A stretch of DNA of 47,870 nucleotides from Ruminococcaceae bacterium AB4001 (GCA_000621765.1 JHXJ01000026.1:1-47870), one strand, 5' to 3'. Positions 31,658 to 41,297 are shown, counted from the first letter of the stretch. The notes: generated from the sequence alone by a model not told the origin. Numbers and translations: made by a program.

Positions 31658-33860
31658 TTGCAGAAAACTATTAAAATTTATAGTTGTTATATTGTTACCG
31701 GTATTGATCTGTGTATACTTTTCACCTGTGTTGAGCGTATCAGCAAAAGACCAAAAGAACAGAGTAATAGTTTCTATGGGTGATTCATACTCTTCAGGTG
31801 AGGGAGTTCCGCCTTTCTATGATGATTATGAAAAATACATGAAAACAAATACAGATGATAGAAGCATCAAGGAAAAAGTCACTGACGAGAATTGGCTTGC
31901 GCACAGATCAATTTGGGCATGGTCTGGACAATTGGCTTTGCCTGAAGTTGGCATAGTAAACATAACTAAACACAACGAAAATCCTAGTTGGTACTTCGTT
32001 GCTTCTTCTGGAGCAGAAACAAAACACATTCTTCGCGAAAGACAGGTTAAACCTTATTCTAAGGGAAGTATGGAAGGTAAAGAGTACTTGCCAAAACAGA
32101 TTGATGTTTTACGTGATTTAAAAACTAAGCGTATTACACCAGATTATGTTACCCTGACGATTGGTGGAAATGATGCTGGTTTTACGGATATCGTGATGAC
32201 GGCTGCGTATGGGGGCTACTATTTCGCGCCATGCAATCTGACGGCTAAGTTTATTTCTGTTTGGGGAGAATTCTATAAACCCAACGGCATCAGATCAGAT
32301 TTGTATGATGTTTATAAAACAATAAGCAAAATGACGGGAAAAGATACATGCATATTGGTAGCTGGTTATCCTCAACTCTTTAATCCTCTTGGTGGAAAGT
32401 ATGATGCATTTGATGGAGATAGCCCTTTAACTGGCTGCTTGTTTAATGCAAAGGAGGCAATGCAAATCGATGCGAATGTATCATTGTTTAATAACGCCAT
32501 AGAAAATCTTGTTGAAGATTGCAAAAATGAAGGTATGAATATTGAATTTGTCTCAGTGGAAGAAGCTTTCTACGGGCATGGAGCTTATTCAAAGGATCCT
32601 TTCATTAATCCAGTTATAATTGGAGCACAGTCAGAAGATTTAGATGAAAGTCAGGCGATCTGCGCAAGTGCATACTCTATACACCCCAATATAAAGGGCA
32701 TCTGTGCCTACAGAGATTGTGTTCAGCATGCTATTAATGTCAGAGAGGGTTTATCTGATGACTGGAAAAACAAATTGATTGCAACTCCTACACCAACATC
32801 TGCTCCAATGCCGACAGCTACTTCAACACCAACTCCTACGCCGACACCTGCTGTTGATCTGAATTCAATAAATTATGCTTATCGTGAAGTTTTGCTAGCG
32901 TATGAATCATTTATACGAGATGTTGAACAAGCACATGATCCAGCGGAAACCTGCGCGATAACAGATATAACAGGAGATGGTATACCCGAGTTGATTATTC
33001 TTTATTCTTCTGATGAAGAAAACGGAATTCGTCACTCGTCATATGAAATGGGATTCCTGATTGCTGATATTCGCATATATACAGTGCTTCCCGGAGATAA
33101 TATTCCTACCGAAATGCTTCACTTAGAATCTGCCGGTGGTGCTCAAACACAGGGCACACACTATTATTCGGATATTATTTTGCTGTCGAATGGTAACTTG
33201 TTAGTCGAGAAAGCAGACGGCGATGAAGGTTATTATGTTTCATATACAGAATATGAACTGGATGGGTATTCTTATCAAGAAGTATTCAATTGCCGTTATA
33301 CAACTGATTGGGAAGACAACGAATACTATTATTTTAATAAGGAGAATGTAAACAAGACAGATTTTGATAGCAAGATCGACAATTATATGAGCATGTTTTC
33401 CGCTGTGCTCTCTCTTGAATCAAGTTATAGTTTTTCTTATCCGTCAAGCTGGATATCAACAGTTGCGAATACTCCAAAATATGTTGCGGGTTTTGATGAA
33501 GCATGGAAAAAAACGGCCCCTGTAATATCATCTGAACCGAAATTGACACTGGAGCAAGCACAAAAAGCTTTCGAAAACTATTGGAATGAATACCGCGATG
33601 CGATGTATTTTAATGAATTCGACTGGTATTATAATTTTACTTTTATCGAGACTCTTAGTGATGAGAATACCTGTGTTTATAAAGAAAAACACTATTTGGG
33701 TGCAAACTGCTATTATGTAACATGTTTCCTCATGGATCTGACCACTGGCTCGGTATGCAAAATAGAGTATCAGGATAATTCTCCTGAGACTGCAATGCCT
33801 ATTGTTGAGCTCGAAGGCATAACATATGATGCGTTTAATGGGTTAGATTATTTATATTGA
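31650..33860 (+). CDS. Secreted SGNH/GDSL-type hydrolase with Pro/Thr linker and extra C-terminal domain
   Basis: 736 residues from ATG 31650 (GGAGG nine bases before). A signal peptide ends near VSAKD. The SGNH domain (about 38-370) shows block I GDSYSSGEG with nucleophile Ser46, block III TIGGNDAGF, and a HPNxKG block V with the catalytic His. Secreted SGNH enzymes cut esters such as acetyl groups on polysaccharides or lipids. A Pro/Thr-rich linker (about 385-405) leads to a C-terminal part with ITDITGDGIPELIIL and a long acidic stretch. Codon use is AT-rich like the gene before it. Confidence 0.85.
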   Translation: MVNCRKLLKFIVVILLPVLICVYFSPVLSVSAKDQKNRVIVSMGDSYSSGEGVPPFYDDYEKYMKTNTDDRSIKEKVTDENWLAHRSIWAWSGQLALPEVGIVNITKHNENPSWYFVASSGAETKHILRERQVKPYSKGSMEGKEYLPKQIDVLRDLKTKRITPDYVTLTIGGNDAGFTDIVMTAAYGGYYFAPCNLTAKFISVWGEFYKPNGIRSDLYDVYKTISKMTGKDTCILVAGYPQLFNPLGGKYDAFDGDSPLTGCLFNAKEAMQIDANVSLFNNAIENLVEDCKNEGMNIEFVSVEEAFYGHGAYSKDPFINPVIIGAQSEDLDESQAICASAYSIHPNIKGICAYRDCVQHAINVREGLSDDWKNKLIATPTPTSAPMPTATSTPTPTPTPAVDLNSINYAYREVLLAYESFIRDVEQAHDPAETCAITDITGDGIPELIILYSSDEENGIRHSSYEMGFLIADIRIYTVLPGDNIPTEMLHLESAGGAQTQGTHYYSDIILLSNGNLLVEKADGDEGYYVSYTEYELDGYSYQEVFNCRYTTDWEDNEYYYFNKENVNKTDFDSKIDNYMSMFSAVLSLESSYSFSYPSSWISTVANTPKYVAGFDEAWKKTAPVISSEPKLTLEQAQKAFENYWNEYRDAMYFNEFDWYYNFTFIETLSDENTCVYKEKHYLGANCYYVTCFLMDLTTGSVCKIEYQDNSPETAMPIVELEGITYDAFNGLDYLY

Positions 33861-33907
33861 ACATGACTGCTGACACTGTAAAGTAGTTGCGTGAAGTGAG
33901 TAAAACA

Positions 33908-33947
33908 TAACCGTGCAAAATACAAAAAGTCGCATTTTACACGGTTA
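33908..33947. terminator. Hairpin between the SGNH gene and the convergent lipoprotein gene
   Basis: TAACCGTG pairs with CACGGTTA and the inner AAAAT with ATTTT, giving about 13 pairs with one mismatch. The flanks are A/T-rich on both sides, so it may stop both transcripts. Confidence 0.65.
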
Positions 33948-33961
33948 ACAGAATCAAAAGT

Positions 33962-36346
33962 TTACATCTCACGTATATATTTTGTCGTCCTGTCATTCAG
34001 GTACCTGATCACGTCATCAAGAGTGCGGTCGCCTGCGTAGTATGGCGCGAGTTCCTCCAATGCGAACTGTACGATCGTGTAATCCTCGTAATAGTATGTT
34101 GAGATCGTCCCAAGGCTGTTCATGAAGATTGCGCGCATATCATCTGTCGCATGCTTGTCGCCCGTTACCTTGGCGTATTCAGGAACAGGGCGTATCACTC
34201 CGCTCTGTACTGAGGCTAAGTACCTGTCGTAAGCATCGTTGTTGAGAGTGGTCAGGTTTTCGATGTCTTTGTTCATGATGTCCATGTTCGTCACGATATG
34301 CCTGAACGCGTAATCATTTTCTGAAAGAAATGCGCCTGAGAACAGGTAGTTTAAGAACTTCTTGCAGCCGTCTTTTACATCGGTAGTCGCTGATACGGAT
34401 ATGGTTTCCAGAGCTTTGAATCTGGGACCTCTTGCATCTACCGAAGGAGTTCCAATTATCTTATAGTATGCGTTTTCCGTGAAGCACGCGTGTACGTAAT
34501 CGAGATAATCGTCGATCTTTGCGTAATAGCACTCGCCTCTGTATCTGCTCCAGTCGTATAAGTATTCGATCGGAGTTGTTGTCTCATCGTCGTACTCGAA
34601 ATTTTCTTTTGTGTATTCGGCTGCGGCGCGGAACTGCGCGGTCCCGAAATCGATCGTCTCTCCTTCGATTGCGCTCTTTGTGTCTATGCAGGACAGCAAA
34701 AACGATTGCTTGTTATATACAGTCGAGCTCGGGAAATCGTAAGGCGAGAATCCGTTCATCTCCTCGTTTATCAGTTTCTCGAAGTCTTCGAAAGTGATAC
34801 CGGGAGCGCCGTCTGGCACCAGTTCGGTATTGGTGACCAGGCCCTCTATTTCCAGTGTAACAGGGAGGAAGTACAGTTTGCCGTTTATCTTTCCTGCCTC
34901 GAAAATATTGCCGTACTGCTTGGCGAGAACTTCGGGCTCCAGGAAATCAGAAAGATCCATGAAGACTTCGTCGCGCATAGCATAGTTTTTCTGAACGCCT
35001 AACGCGATGTCAGGCGCATCGTCACCTTTGAGATCCTGTATCATCTCAAATATTTTCGTATCATCTTCACTGGCTGACGTAGTGATCCTTCCGGGAATGA
35101 AGCCTGTATTATACTTGTCCCAAATCCTTATGATATATTCATTGTCTGTTTTATTGAATTCATATATCGCTTTGGAAAGATAATCGGTAACGCCCGAATT
35201 AGGCGGCAGAGCAAGTTCAATGATCTTTTTGCCTGCATGAGGGTTCGTTTCGGCTTTCCTGAGCACCCTGATATAAAGATTTGAAACGGATTCGTCAGAA
35301 CCGTAATTTGTCGACACGAGATCCAGGATTACCGTTCTGTTCTCATTACTGCTTAAGACCCCGGAATTAAAGACCCAGTCATTATCGAACTTCGGCAGGA
35401 GATACGGTGTGTACCAGTTGCTTTCTATAACTGTTTGAGGCGTCATGGTGTCAGTATTGACCTTCATGATGTTTCCGAGTGAATCGATCTTGACCAGTTC
35501 GCCGTTATTGGTCGCGGTGTATTCAGTGATGTTGAATGAATCGTCACCGGTATTCTCAAAAGAATTACTGCTCTTGAGATGTCCGTTGTTCATGTCGAAT
35601 GCCATCGAAATGAGCTCGCCTTTTTCGATGCCTACCGCATACAGGGTGTCCGTTGATTCATCTATCGAAAAGCTTTCAAAGAGCGAGACGTTTAATGTTG
35701 ACAGATCGAAATCAGTGATGGCCTCATTATCCTTGAACAGTAACAGCTGCCATTTGCTTAACATTCCGCCGTTGTTATTATCGTCCAGCGTCGCCACTGC
35801 ATATTCACCTATATATGCGATACTAAAGATCGATGCACCGGGATGCACCAGTTTTCTTGACTTTTCACTGAATACGGGCTGCAGGTCAGTCACTTCACCG
35901 GTCTCTGTATCGATGGTAACAAATCCGAAATCCGGCTTTACCACTCCGGAACCATAGTGAACGATCGCATTTAATTCCGTCCCTTCCGGATTGGAAATGA
36001 TCGAATATACGCCTGTGAAATAGATGCCCTCCGGGTACTCGATGGCATGGCGTTTGACGCGATTGCCATCGAAATCATAGACATCGAGGATCGTTCTCGA
36101 AGACCCCCACATATCATTCGAATAGCAATACATGGAAAAGATCTTGTCATCGCTTACGGTGATATCGGACTGTCCTTCCTGGGCATACGGACCGATCTTT
36201 TTCTCTAATTGAAATCGGGTCGATTCGTACCATGGATCATCCGCTTTTACGACATCGGGTTCTTTCCTGTCTGACGAACAGGACATAAGCATAGGCATAA
36301 GCATAGCTATAGCCGTAGCAGCTGCCAGCATCTTGAGTTTTTTCAT
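33962..36346 (-). CDS. Lipoprotein with propeller-like N-terminal half and extracellular solute-binding C-terminal half (paralogue 3 of 3)
   Basis: 794 residues, lipobox LMSC (Cys23), mature start KADDPWYESTRFQ. The order of motifs is as in the other two: beta-rich half to about 380, then NPHAGKKIIELAL, DDAPDIALGV, YFLPVTLEIEGLV, PSVDARGPRFKALETISVSA and the end PYYAGDRTLDDVIRYLNDR. It is closest to the protein at 21167, sharing the ADDPWY start and the NPHAGK junction. No ABC permease is nearby. GGGGAC precedes the start by about eight bases. It is convergent with the AT-rich SGNH operon. Confidence 0.8.
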   Translation of the reverse strand: MKKLKMLAAATAIAMLMPMLMSCSSDRKEPDVVKADDPWYESTRFQLEKKIGPYAQEGQSDITVSDDKIFSMYCYSNDMWGSSRTILDVYDFDGNRVKRHAIEYPEGIYFTGVYSIISNPEGTELNAIVHYGSGVVKPDFGFVTIDTETGEVTDLQPVFSEKSRKLVHPGASIFSIAYIGEYAVATLDDNNNGGMLSKWQLLLFKDNEAITDFDLSTLNVSLFESFSIDESTDTLYAVGIEKGELISMAFDMNNGHLKSSNSFENTGDDSFNITEYTATNNGELVKIDSLGNIMKVNTDTMTPQTVIESNWYTPYLLPKFDNDWVFNSGVLSSNENRTVILDLVSTNYGSDESVSNLYIRVLRKAETNPHAGKKIIELALPPNSGVTDYLSKAIYEFNKTDNEYIIRIWDKYNTGFIPGRITTSASEDDTKIFEMIQDLKGDDAPDIALGVQKNYAMRDEVFMDLSDFLEPEVLAKQYGNIFEAGKINGKLYFLPVTLEIEGLVTNTELVPDGAPGITFEDFEKLINEEMNGFSPYDFPSSTVYNKQSFLLSCIDTKSAIEGETIDFGTAQFRAAAEYTKENFEYDDETTTPIEYLYDWSRYRGECYYAKIDDYLDYVHACFTENAYYKIIGTPSVDARGPRFKALETISVSATTDVKDGCKKFLNYLFSGAFLSENDYAFRHIVTNMDIMNKDIENLTTLNNDAYDRYLASVQSGVIRPVPEYAKVTGDKHATDDMRAIFMNSLGTISTYYYEDYTIVQFALEELAPYYAGDRTLDDVIRYLNDRTTKYIREM

Positions 36347-36457
36347 GTTTTTGTCCCCACAAATTTTTCCTAAAATCCCTGTTTGTATTATACAACTTTC
36401 AGGCAGATTATATCAGTGGAGGATACCCATTCTTTTTCTGAAACGGTGACCAATTGG

Positions 36458-36463
36458 TATAAT
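36458..36463 (+). promoter_or_regulatory. -10 box before the second C_GCAxxG gene
   Basis: TATAAT in the context TTGGTATAATGAG, 61 bases before ATG 36524. No clear -35 box. Confidence 0.5.
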
Positions 36464-36523
36464 GAGTTCACTGGTCGAAAACAGACCGGAAAAGATGCTG
36501 CCGGAAGGAATAGAGGACAGAGG

Positions 36524-37048
36524 ATGACACACAAGGAAAAAGCTCTGGATTATTTTGAAAGGAAGTTTCACTGCTCCCAGGCAGTGCTGGCTGCATTCGC
36601 GCCTGAATGCGGACTTACGGAAGAACAGGCATTAAAGCTTGGAGCCTGCTTTGGTAGCGGCATGCGAAAAGGCGAAGTGTGCGGTGCATGCACTGGCGCA
36701 CTGATGGTTCTCGGAGCACTGTACGGTCAGCATGACGAATCTGATCTCGAAAGCAGGATGAGAGCAAATGAAGTGAACGTCAAGATGATGGAACGCAAAT
36801 ATATGATCCTTGAAGATCTGCCTGAAACTGATCCGAACAAGGAATTGTTTGATGGATATATGTATAGACGTATCATTCATACAGAAGAGTGGATAAAGAA
36901 AACGAAGAAAGAGAAACAGGAAGAACTGAAAAAAGCTCTTGCAGAAGGAAAAACAGAAAACCTTCCGAATCCCGAGAAGACAACAGAAAACATTTACGGA
37001 TCAGGCAATCCCATACGTTATCTGTTATCTGAAGAAAAGAAAAAGTAA
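36524..37048 (+). CDS. C_GCAxxG_C_C family protein, shortened cysteine set
   Basis: 174 residues from ATG 36524 (AGAGG just upstream). The family core is present: FHCSQAVLAAFAPECG and ACFGSGMRKGEVCGACTGALMVLG. The C-terminal Cys residues that follow in typical members are absent, and the last 60 residues are a Lys/Glu-rich charged tail, probably disordered. A frame reading farther upstream starts in a region holding the promoter and is rejected. If these proteins bind a metal or disulfide through all four Cys sites, this copy should behave differently from the one at 347. Confidence 0.72.
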   Translation: MTHKEKALDYFERKFHCSQAVLAAFAPECGLTEEQALKLGACFGSGMRKGEVCGACTGALMVLGALYGQHDESDLESRMRANEVNVKMMERKYMILEDLPETDPNKELFDGYMYRRIIHTEEWIKKTKKEKQEELKKALAEGKTENLPNPEKTTENIYGSGNPIRYLLSEEKKK

Positions 37049-37097
37049 TATAATCTGAACGGATAAGTCATTGATGAAAATATCGTGAGGTGTGATC

Positions 37098-37799
37098 ATG
37101 TTGATATCGACCGCTATTATGCTTTCTTTATGGATCATGGGCTTTGGCACGCTCCCGCTGCTTGGAGTATCCATTTTCAATAAGTCTTCTGTGAAAGCCA
37201 AGGTGCTCATTGCCCTTGCGGTATTCATTCCGTTATACGCTCTCGGACTGGCATATCTTGCGGATGCACTGTGCGTGGACCTTCCGCTTGCGATAATCAT
37301 CTTCTACCCGTTTGCCATAGGTTTTGCGATCGTCGATCTGATTGCGATAATCGTTAACTGCGTCAAGATGAAAAAGCTCGAGAAGGGTGGTCCTGTGGCA
37401 AAGACCATTGTAATTGGCCTGATCATTGCCCTTACTCCGGTAGTTTTCATGGCAGCTGTCTGCATCAGACAGGTCATCTGTCTTAATACCAGCTATCTTG
37501 TCATCAACTGTCATTCGCGTGGCAATGGCGGCATTGGTGACTCTGCCAGTTTCATTTATGCCTATGACGGAAAGACATTTCATCTTCTGGACATGGGAAG
37601 CGCGTATCAACTTTACAAATTCCTTCCTTCTAATATGGTCAAATCCGATGACGGAAAGACCGCCGGCAACTACTATATCTCCGAAGGCGACGATTCGCTC
37701 TTTATCCGCCTTGGGGACGACCTGGTAATAGAAAAAGGATATGAGCCCGGGTATTTCAATGTCAGTGTTGAAGAGGTCTATTACAGGACACATTCCTGA
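37098..37799 (+). CDS. Membrane protein with C-terminal soluble domain, unknown function
   Basis: 233 residues. Four membrane helices (about residues 3-25, 35-58, 62-86 and 101-124) precede a soluble domain of about 105 residues with strands (SFIYAYDGKTFHLLDMGSAY). No family recognised. ATG 37098 follows GTGAGG at seven bases; GTG 37092 is too close to it. It lies about 50 bases after the C_GCAxxG gene, so they may share a transcript. Confidence 0.6.
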   Translation: MLISTAIMLSLWIMGFGTLPLLGVSIFNKSSVKAKVLIALAVFIPLYALGLAYLADALCVDLPLAIIIFYPFAIGFAIVDLIAIIVNCVKMKKLEKGGPVAKTIVIGLIIALTPVVFMAAVCIRQVICLNTSYLVINCHSRGNGGIGDSASFIYAYDGKTFHLLDMGSAYQLYKFLPSNMVKSDDGKTAGNYYISEGDDSLFIRLGDDLVIEKGYEPGYFNVSVEEVYYRTHS

Positions 37800-37816
37800 T
37801 CAGGACTCTCGAAAAC

Positions 37817-37842
37817 TAAGAACCACTGAATAATCGTTCTTA
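37817..37842 (+). terminator. Hairpin after the membrane protein gene
   Basis: TAAGAAC (37817-37823) and GTTCTTA (37836-37842) are perfect arms with a 12-base loop, but the T-run behind is poor. Confidence 0.45.
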
Positions 37843-37857
37843 ACGGTTTGTATTAAA

Positions 37858-37895
37858 AGGGTGCCGCTCAGTGAACTTCACTTTTGCGACACCCT
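37858..37895 (-). terminator. Terminator of the LRR wall-binding gene
   Basis: AGGGTG/CACCCT outer arms, then CGC/GCG and an inner AGTGAA/TTCACT. On the minus strand the hairpin is followed by TTTTAAT, a usable T-run, so it serves the gene at 37922. Confidence 0.75.
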
Positions 37896-37921
37896 AAATT
37901 TCACTTAATACTCAGATCGGA

Positions 37922-39397
37922 TTATTTCAGATATCCTCTGCTGTTGAAGGTGTATTCGACACCGTCAATTGTATATTTGCCACCAACTGCAAACCAGCCG
38001 CTGTCATCACCGTACCACCAGCCGCTTGAAGCATTTCCTCTCCATGTAGCTCTGTACTTATATGTCCAGGTACCGTCCTTATTGATCCAGTAGCCGTCAC
38101 AGTATTCATAAGATGCCATGACGCCATCCTTCTTGAGGTAATACCAAGCGCCGCCGCTGAATACCCAGCCGGTCTGCATCGCACCGTCAGCATCGAAGTA
38201 ATACCATTTTCCTGCGATAACTTTCCAGCCTGTTACAAGAGCACCTTCATTATCAAGGTAATACCATGTTGATCCGCTCTGGATCCAGCCGGTAGCCATA
38301 GCGCCTGAAGAGAGGAAGTAATACCATGTTTTGCCGGTCTTAACCCAGCCGGTCTCCATTACGCCATCAGCATCGAAGTGATACCATGTACCGTTAATCT
38401 GCTTCCAGCCGGTTACAAAATCATAGCCGTTTTCGCTGTAGAACCAAAGTCCGCAAGTCTGGTACCACTGGGAACATTCAAGTGAGAAAACACATGCTGT
38501 TGATCTGTCAACGATCAATTCATAGCCTGTTTCGTCGGTATAGCAAACTGCTGTATCAGGTAATTCTTCGCCGTCGTCATCTGTGTAATCTGTATTTTCA
38601 CCTTCAGCAAATGCCCAATAGAGGCCGTGGTTACAGGTCAAATTTAACACTTCGATTTTGTTGTTGTGGCAATCGAGTTCAGCCAAACCGGAAGCCAGAC
38701 CGGAAATCACTTCATAGTTTTTGATATTAAGGCTGGTAATCTGGTTGTTGCTGCAAACTGCAATACAGATTCTCGGATTAGCGCTTAAATCGAGTGACGT
38801 AAGCTTGTTGTTATTGCAATACAGATGGAACAGATCCGCATTTTTGCTGAGATCAAGACTTGTAAGCTGATTGTGATCGCAATACAGGTAAGCCAGATCC
38901 GTAACGGTGCTTACATCGAGCTTTGTCAGCTTGTTGTTGCTGCAATAAAGATCTTCCAATACTGTGCAGTTGGTTACGTTAAGGCTTGTAAGCTGGTTGT
39001 CGCTGCAAGCAAGCCACGTTAACTCAGTGTTTTTGCTTACGTCAAGGCTTGTAAGTTTGTTATCGCCGCAATCCAGGTCTTCCAGCGCTGTGAAAAATTC
39101 TATGCCCTTAAGATTAGAGATTGAACAGGACTCTACATCAATAGCATATGTTTCGCTGATTTCTTCGTCGCTTAAGTAACCGTTTCCGTCTTCATCGATC
39201 TCTGCTGAAATATACTTTCTGAAGTTCGCGTCCGGGAAATTGGTCTTATCGATCTTTATGCCGGTAGCAGCATTGACTGTATTCATTGCCAAAGGCAGAT
39301 TAGAGAACAGTAAAGCGCCGGCGGGTACAGCAACAACAAATGCAGCTATCTTGCAGATCTTTGCATATTGCTTCAACTTTTCCATTTGAGATAACAT
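37922..39397 (-). CDS. Secreted LRR protein with EF-hand-like loop and C-terminal wall-binding repeats
   Basis: 491 residues. A signal peptide (about 1-43, cut after VNA) is followed by NFPDANFRKYI, an EF-hand-like calcium loop DEDGNGYLSDEE (about 69-80), then about seven leucine-rich repeats of roughly 21 residues (LTSLDVSKNTELTWLACSDN pattern). A linker leads to C-terminal choline/wall-binding repeats (GWKQINGTWYHFDADGVME and four more). It is probably held to the cell wall by these repeats with the LRR part outward. AGGAGG nine bases before the first ATG supports that start. It has no transglutaminase domain, unlike the protein at 23706, with which it shares the repeat and LRR theme. Confidence 0.85.
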   Translation of the reverse strand: MLSQMEKLKQYAKICKIAAFVVAVPAGALLFSNLPLAMNTVNAATGIKIDKTNFPDANFRKYISAEIDEDGNGYLSDEEISETYAIDVESCSISNLKGIEFFTALEDLDCGDNKLTSLDVSKNTELTWLACSDNQLTSLNVTNCTVLEDLYCSNNKLTKLDVSTVTDLAYLYCDHNQLTSLDLSKNADLFHLYCNNNKLTSLDLSANPRICIAVCSNNQITSLNIKNYEVISGLASGLAELDCHNNKIEVLNLTCNHGLYWAFAEGENTDYTDDDGEELPDTAVCYTDETGYELIVDRSTACVFSLECSQWYQTCGLWFYSENGYDFVTGWKQINGTWYHFDADGVMETGWVKTGKTWYYFLSSGAMATGWIQSGSTWYYLDNEGALVTGWKVIAGKWYYFDADGAMQTGWVFSGGAWYYLKKDGVMASYEYCDGYWINKDGTWTYKYRATWRGNASSGWWYGDDSGWFAVGGKYTIDGVEYTFNSRGYLK

Positions 39398-39464
39398 TCC
39401 TAATATCCTCCTATTAATATCTCGCTTTATCTCTGAAAGCTATTCCCATAATTTACATTTATAT

Positions 39465-39501
39465 AATATAACACCACTAGGTTTTTTTAAGCAACGCTTA
39501 A
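39465..39501 (-). promoter_or_regulatory. Promoter and overlapping palindrome before the LRR gene
   Basis: On the minus strand TTGCTT (39489-39494) and TATATT (39465-39470) are 18 bases apart. A TTAAGC-AAC-GCTTAA palindrome (39487-39501) covers the -35 box. The palindrome may be an operator. Confidence 0.55.
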
Positions 39502-39584
39502 TGTTAGGTTAATGTTTGCCCATACGGGCGTTAAGGCTGGTGGTTTACTATCTCCCTATAAATCAATGGGGAGGATATTCAGGT

Positions 39585-40493
39585 ATGAGTGAAACCATCA
39601 TGAAGATCAGCAATCTTACTAAGACGTATGGCTCGAAAACAGCACTCGACAACGTGTCTTTTGAGATAAAGAAGGGCAGGATCTACGGCTTTATCGGCGA
39701 AAACGGAGCGGGAAAGACCACGGCGATCAGGGCGATCACTGGGTTAAGCCCCATCGATAACGGAACAGTCGAACTTTTCGGAAGATCAGACAAGAAAGGT
39801 CTTGCCGAGGCCAGGAAAAAGATGGGCTGTCTTGTAGAACACCCCATCCTTGATATGCGTAAGACGGCAAAAGAAAACCTCATGCTGCAGGAACTCTTAT
39901 ACGGAAATAAGGACAGCTCAAAGATCGATAAGATCCTGACCCGTGTCGGACTTGGCGATGTCAGGAACAAGAAGGTCGGAGATTTCTCTCTCGGCATGAA
40001 GCAGAGACTGGGCATCGCGATGTCGCTTATCAATAATCCGGAACTCATTATCCTGGATGAGCCGGTAAACGGCCTTGACCCAATGGGAATGGTCGAAGTC
40101 AGTGAGCTCCTCGTATCGCTCTGCAGGGATGACGGTATCACGATAGTTATCTCTTCTCATATCCTCGCCGAGCTTTACCAGCTTGCGACAGATTACATCA
40201 TAATCTCGCACGGACACATCATCTCAACACTTTCAAAAGACGAACTCGACAGCCTCTGCACGACCCACATAGTCATGGAAACAGAGCATAACGACGAAGC
40301 GATGAGGATCCTCACGTCCAACGGAATCAGCGATCTGGGCAGGGATGAATGCTCCATCAGCATCTTCGGCAATGTCGAGACAAAAGATGTTGCGCAGCTG
40401 ATGTACGACCATAAGATACTCATCACACAGCTCACCAAGCATGAGAGAACACTGGAAGAATACTATATCGAACTTCTCGGGAGGGACGCATAA
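39585..40493 (+). CDS. ABC transporter ATP-binding protein
   Basis: 302 residues with a complete nucleotide-binding domain: Walker A GENGAGKTT (38-46), signature FSLGMKQRLG (134-143), Walker B LIILDEP (154-160) and a switch His in SSHILAE. The pattern of NGLDPMGMVEV and the C-terminal extension matches BcrA-type ATPases of bacitracin/lantibiotic-resistance exporters. The permease follows with a one-base overlap (TAATG). GGAGG lies about 11 bases before ATG 39585. It drives export through the membrane partner. Confidence 0.92.
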   Translation: MSETIMKISNLTKTYGSKTALDNVSFEIKKGRIYGFIGENGAGKTTAIRAITGLSPIDNGTVELFGRSDKKGLAEARKKMGCLVEHPILDMRKTAKENLMLQELLYGNKDSSKIDKILTRVGLGDVRNKKVGDFSLGMKQRLGIAMSLINNPELIILDEPVNGLDPMGMVEVSELLVSLCRDDGITIVISSHILAELYQLATDYIIISHGHIISTLSKDELDSLCTTHIVMETEHNDEAMRILTSNGISDLGRDECSISIFGNVETKDVAQLMYDHKILITQLTKHERTLEEYYIELLGRDA

Positions 40494-41230
40494 TGGGCTG
40501 CTTATTTAAATGGGAAATGAAGCAGACTTTTTCTTCAAAGTCATTCTGGATACTCGGAGCAGCGCTTGTAACGCTTCCGGCCGGTCTCCTTCTGATAAAC
40601 CTTGTTTTCTCTCATGACTTCACGGGATATAGCGCATTCCTTGAAGGACTGAATAATTTCAATGCATTCATTATCTTTCTGATAGGTGTCTTTGCCGGCA
40701 TCCATGTAACAGGATCATTTGACGGACGCAAGATCCAGTCGGCAGTAATGGCAGGCAACAGCAGATTCAATATCCTCGTTGCAAAGTTCCTTTCATTCAT
40801 GACCGCTGTCGGCATCTACAGCCTGATCGGCATTGCCGTATCTACAGCAATCGCTTTTACGGCCGTTGGAATCAACGGTCTTGATGAAAGCTTCGTCAGG
40901 GCAGTAATCGTCAGATCACTTGTCTATGTCGTAGTTGAGATCGCTTATTCAGCTACATGCTTCCTTGCATCAATGTTCATCAGACATCTTGGCGGCGCGA
41001 TCGGCCTTAATCTCGGATTGATGTTAACGTCCAATCTTGCAGCACAGATCCTTTTGAACTTTGACTGGGCACCTGATTTCTTAAGATTTACTCCGGTAGG
41101 CCAGACAATGCTCGTATTATACGATGTCAGCAACAAGAACATCGCTTTGGCACTTGTTTCTTCAGTTGCAGCTTGCGCTCTGGTAGTCGCTCTGTCTTAT
41201 GTTAAGTTCAGAAAAGAGGAACTTAAGTGA
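40493..41230 (+). CDS. ABC-2 type transporter permease
   Basis: 245 residues with six membrane helices, the usual size of a BcrB-like permease in this ABC class. An early helix near 20-38 is preceded by FKWEMKQTFSSKSFW, typical of ABC-2 permeases. It is read directly after the ATPase gene. Together they should export a peptide or small molecule. The partner serine hydrolase starts 67 bases downstream. Confidence 0.87.
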   Translation: MGCLFKWEMKQTFSSKSFWILGAALVTLPAGLLLINLVFSHDFTGYSAFLEGLNNFNAFIIFLIGVFAGIHVTGSFDGRKIQSAVMAGNSRFNILVAKFLSFMTAVGIYSLIGIAVSTAIAFTAVGINGLDESFVRAVIVRSLVYVVVEIAYSATCFLASMFIRHLGGAIGLNLGLMLTSNLAAQILLNFDWAPDFLRFTPVGQTMLVLYDVSNKNIALALVSSVAACALVVALSYVKFRKEELK

Positions 41231-41297
41231 CCGATATGTTAAACTTCTCGAAAAGAGAAGCGTTATAAATCAATCTCTGTTATTGCGGGAGTTATTC

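Noticed and set aside
32786..32851. Repetitive CCA/ACA-rich stretch that looks like a microsatellite
   Set aside because: It codes for the Pro/Thr linker of the SGNH hydrolase; low complexity is expected.
33908..33947. Hairpin as an attachment site of the AT-rich block
   Set aside because: No matching copy is seen at the other end near 30680, and its place between convergent genes explains it as a terminator.
37233..37793. Minus-strand open frame of 186 codons
   Set aside because: It lies fully opposite the membrane protein gene, which has a ribosome-binding site and clear helices.
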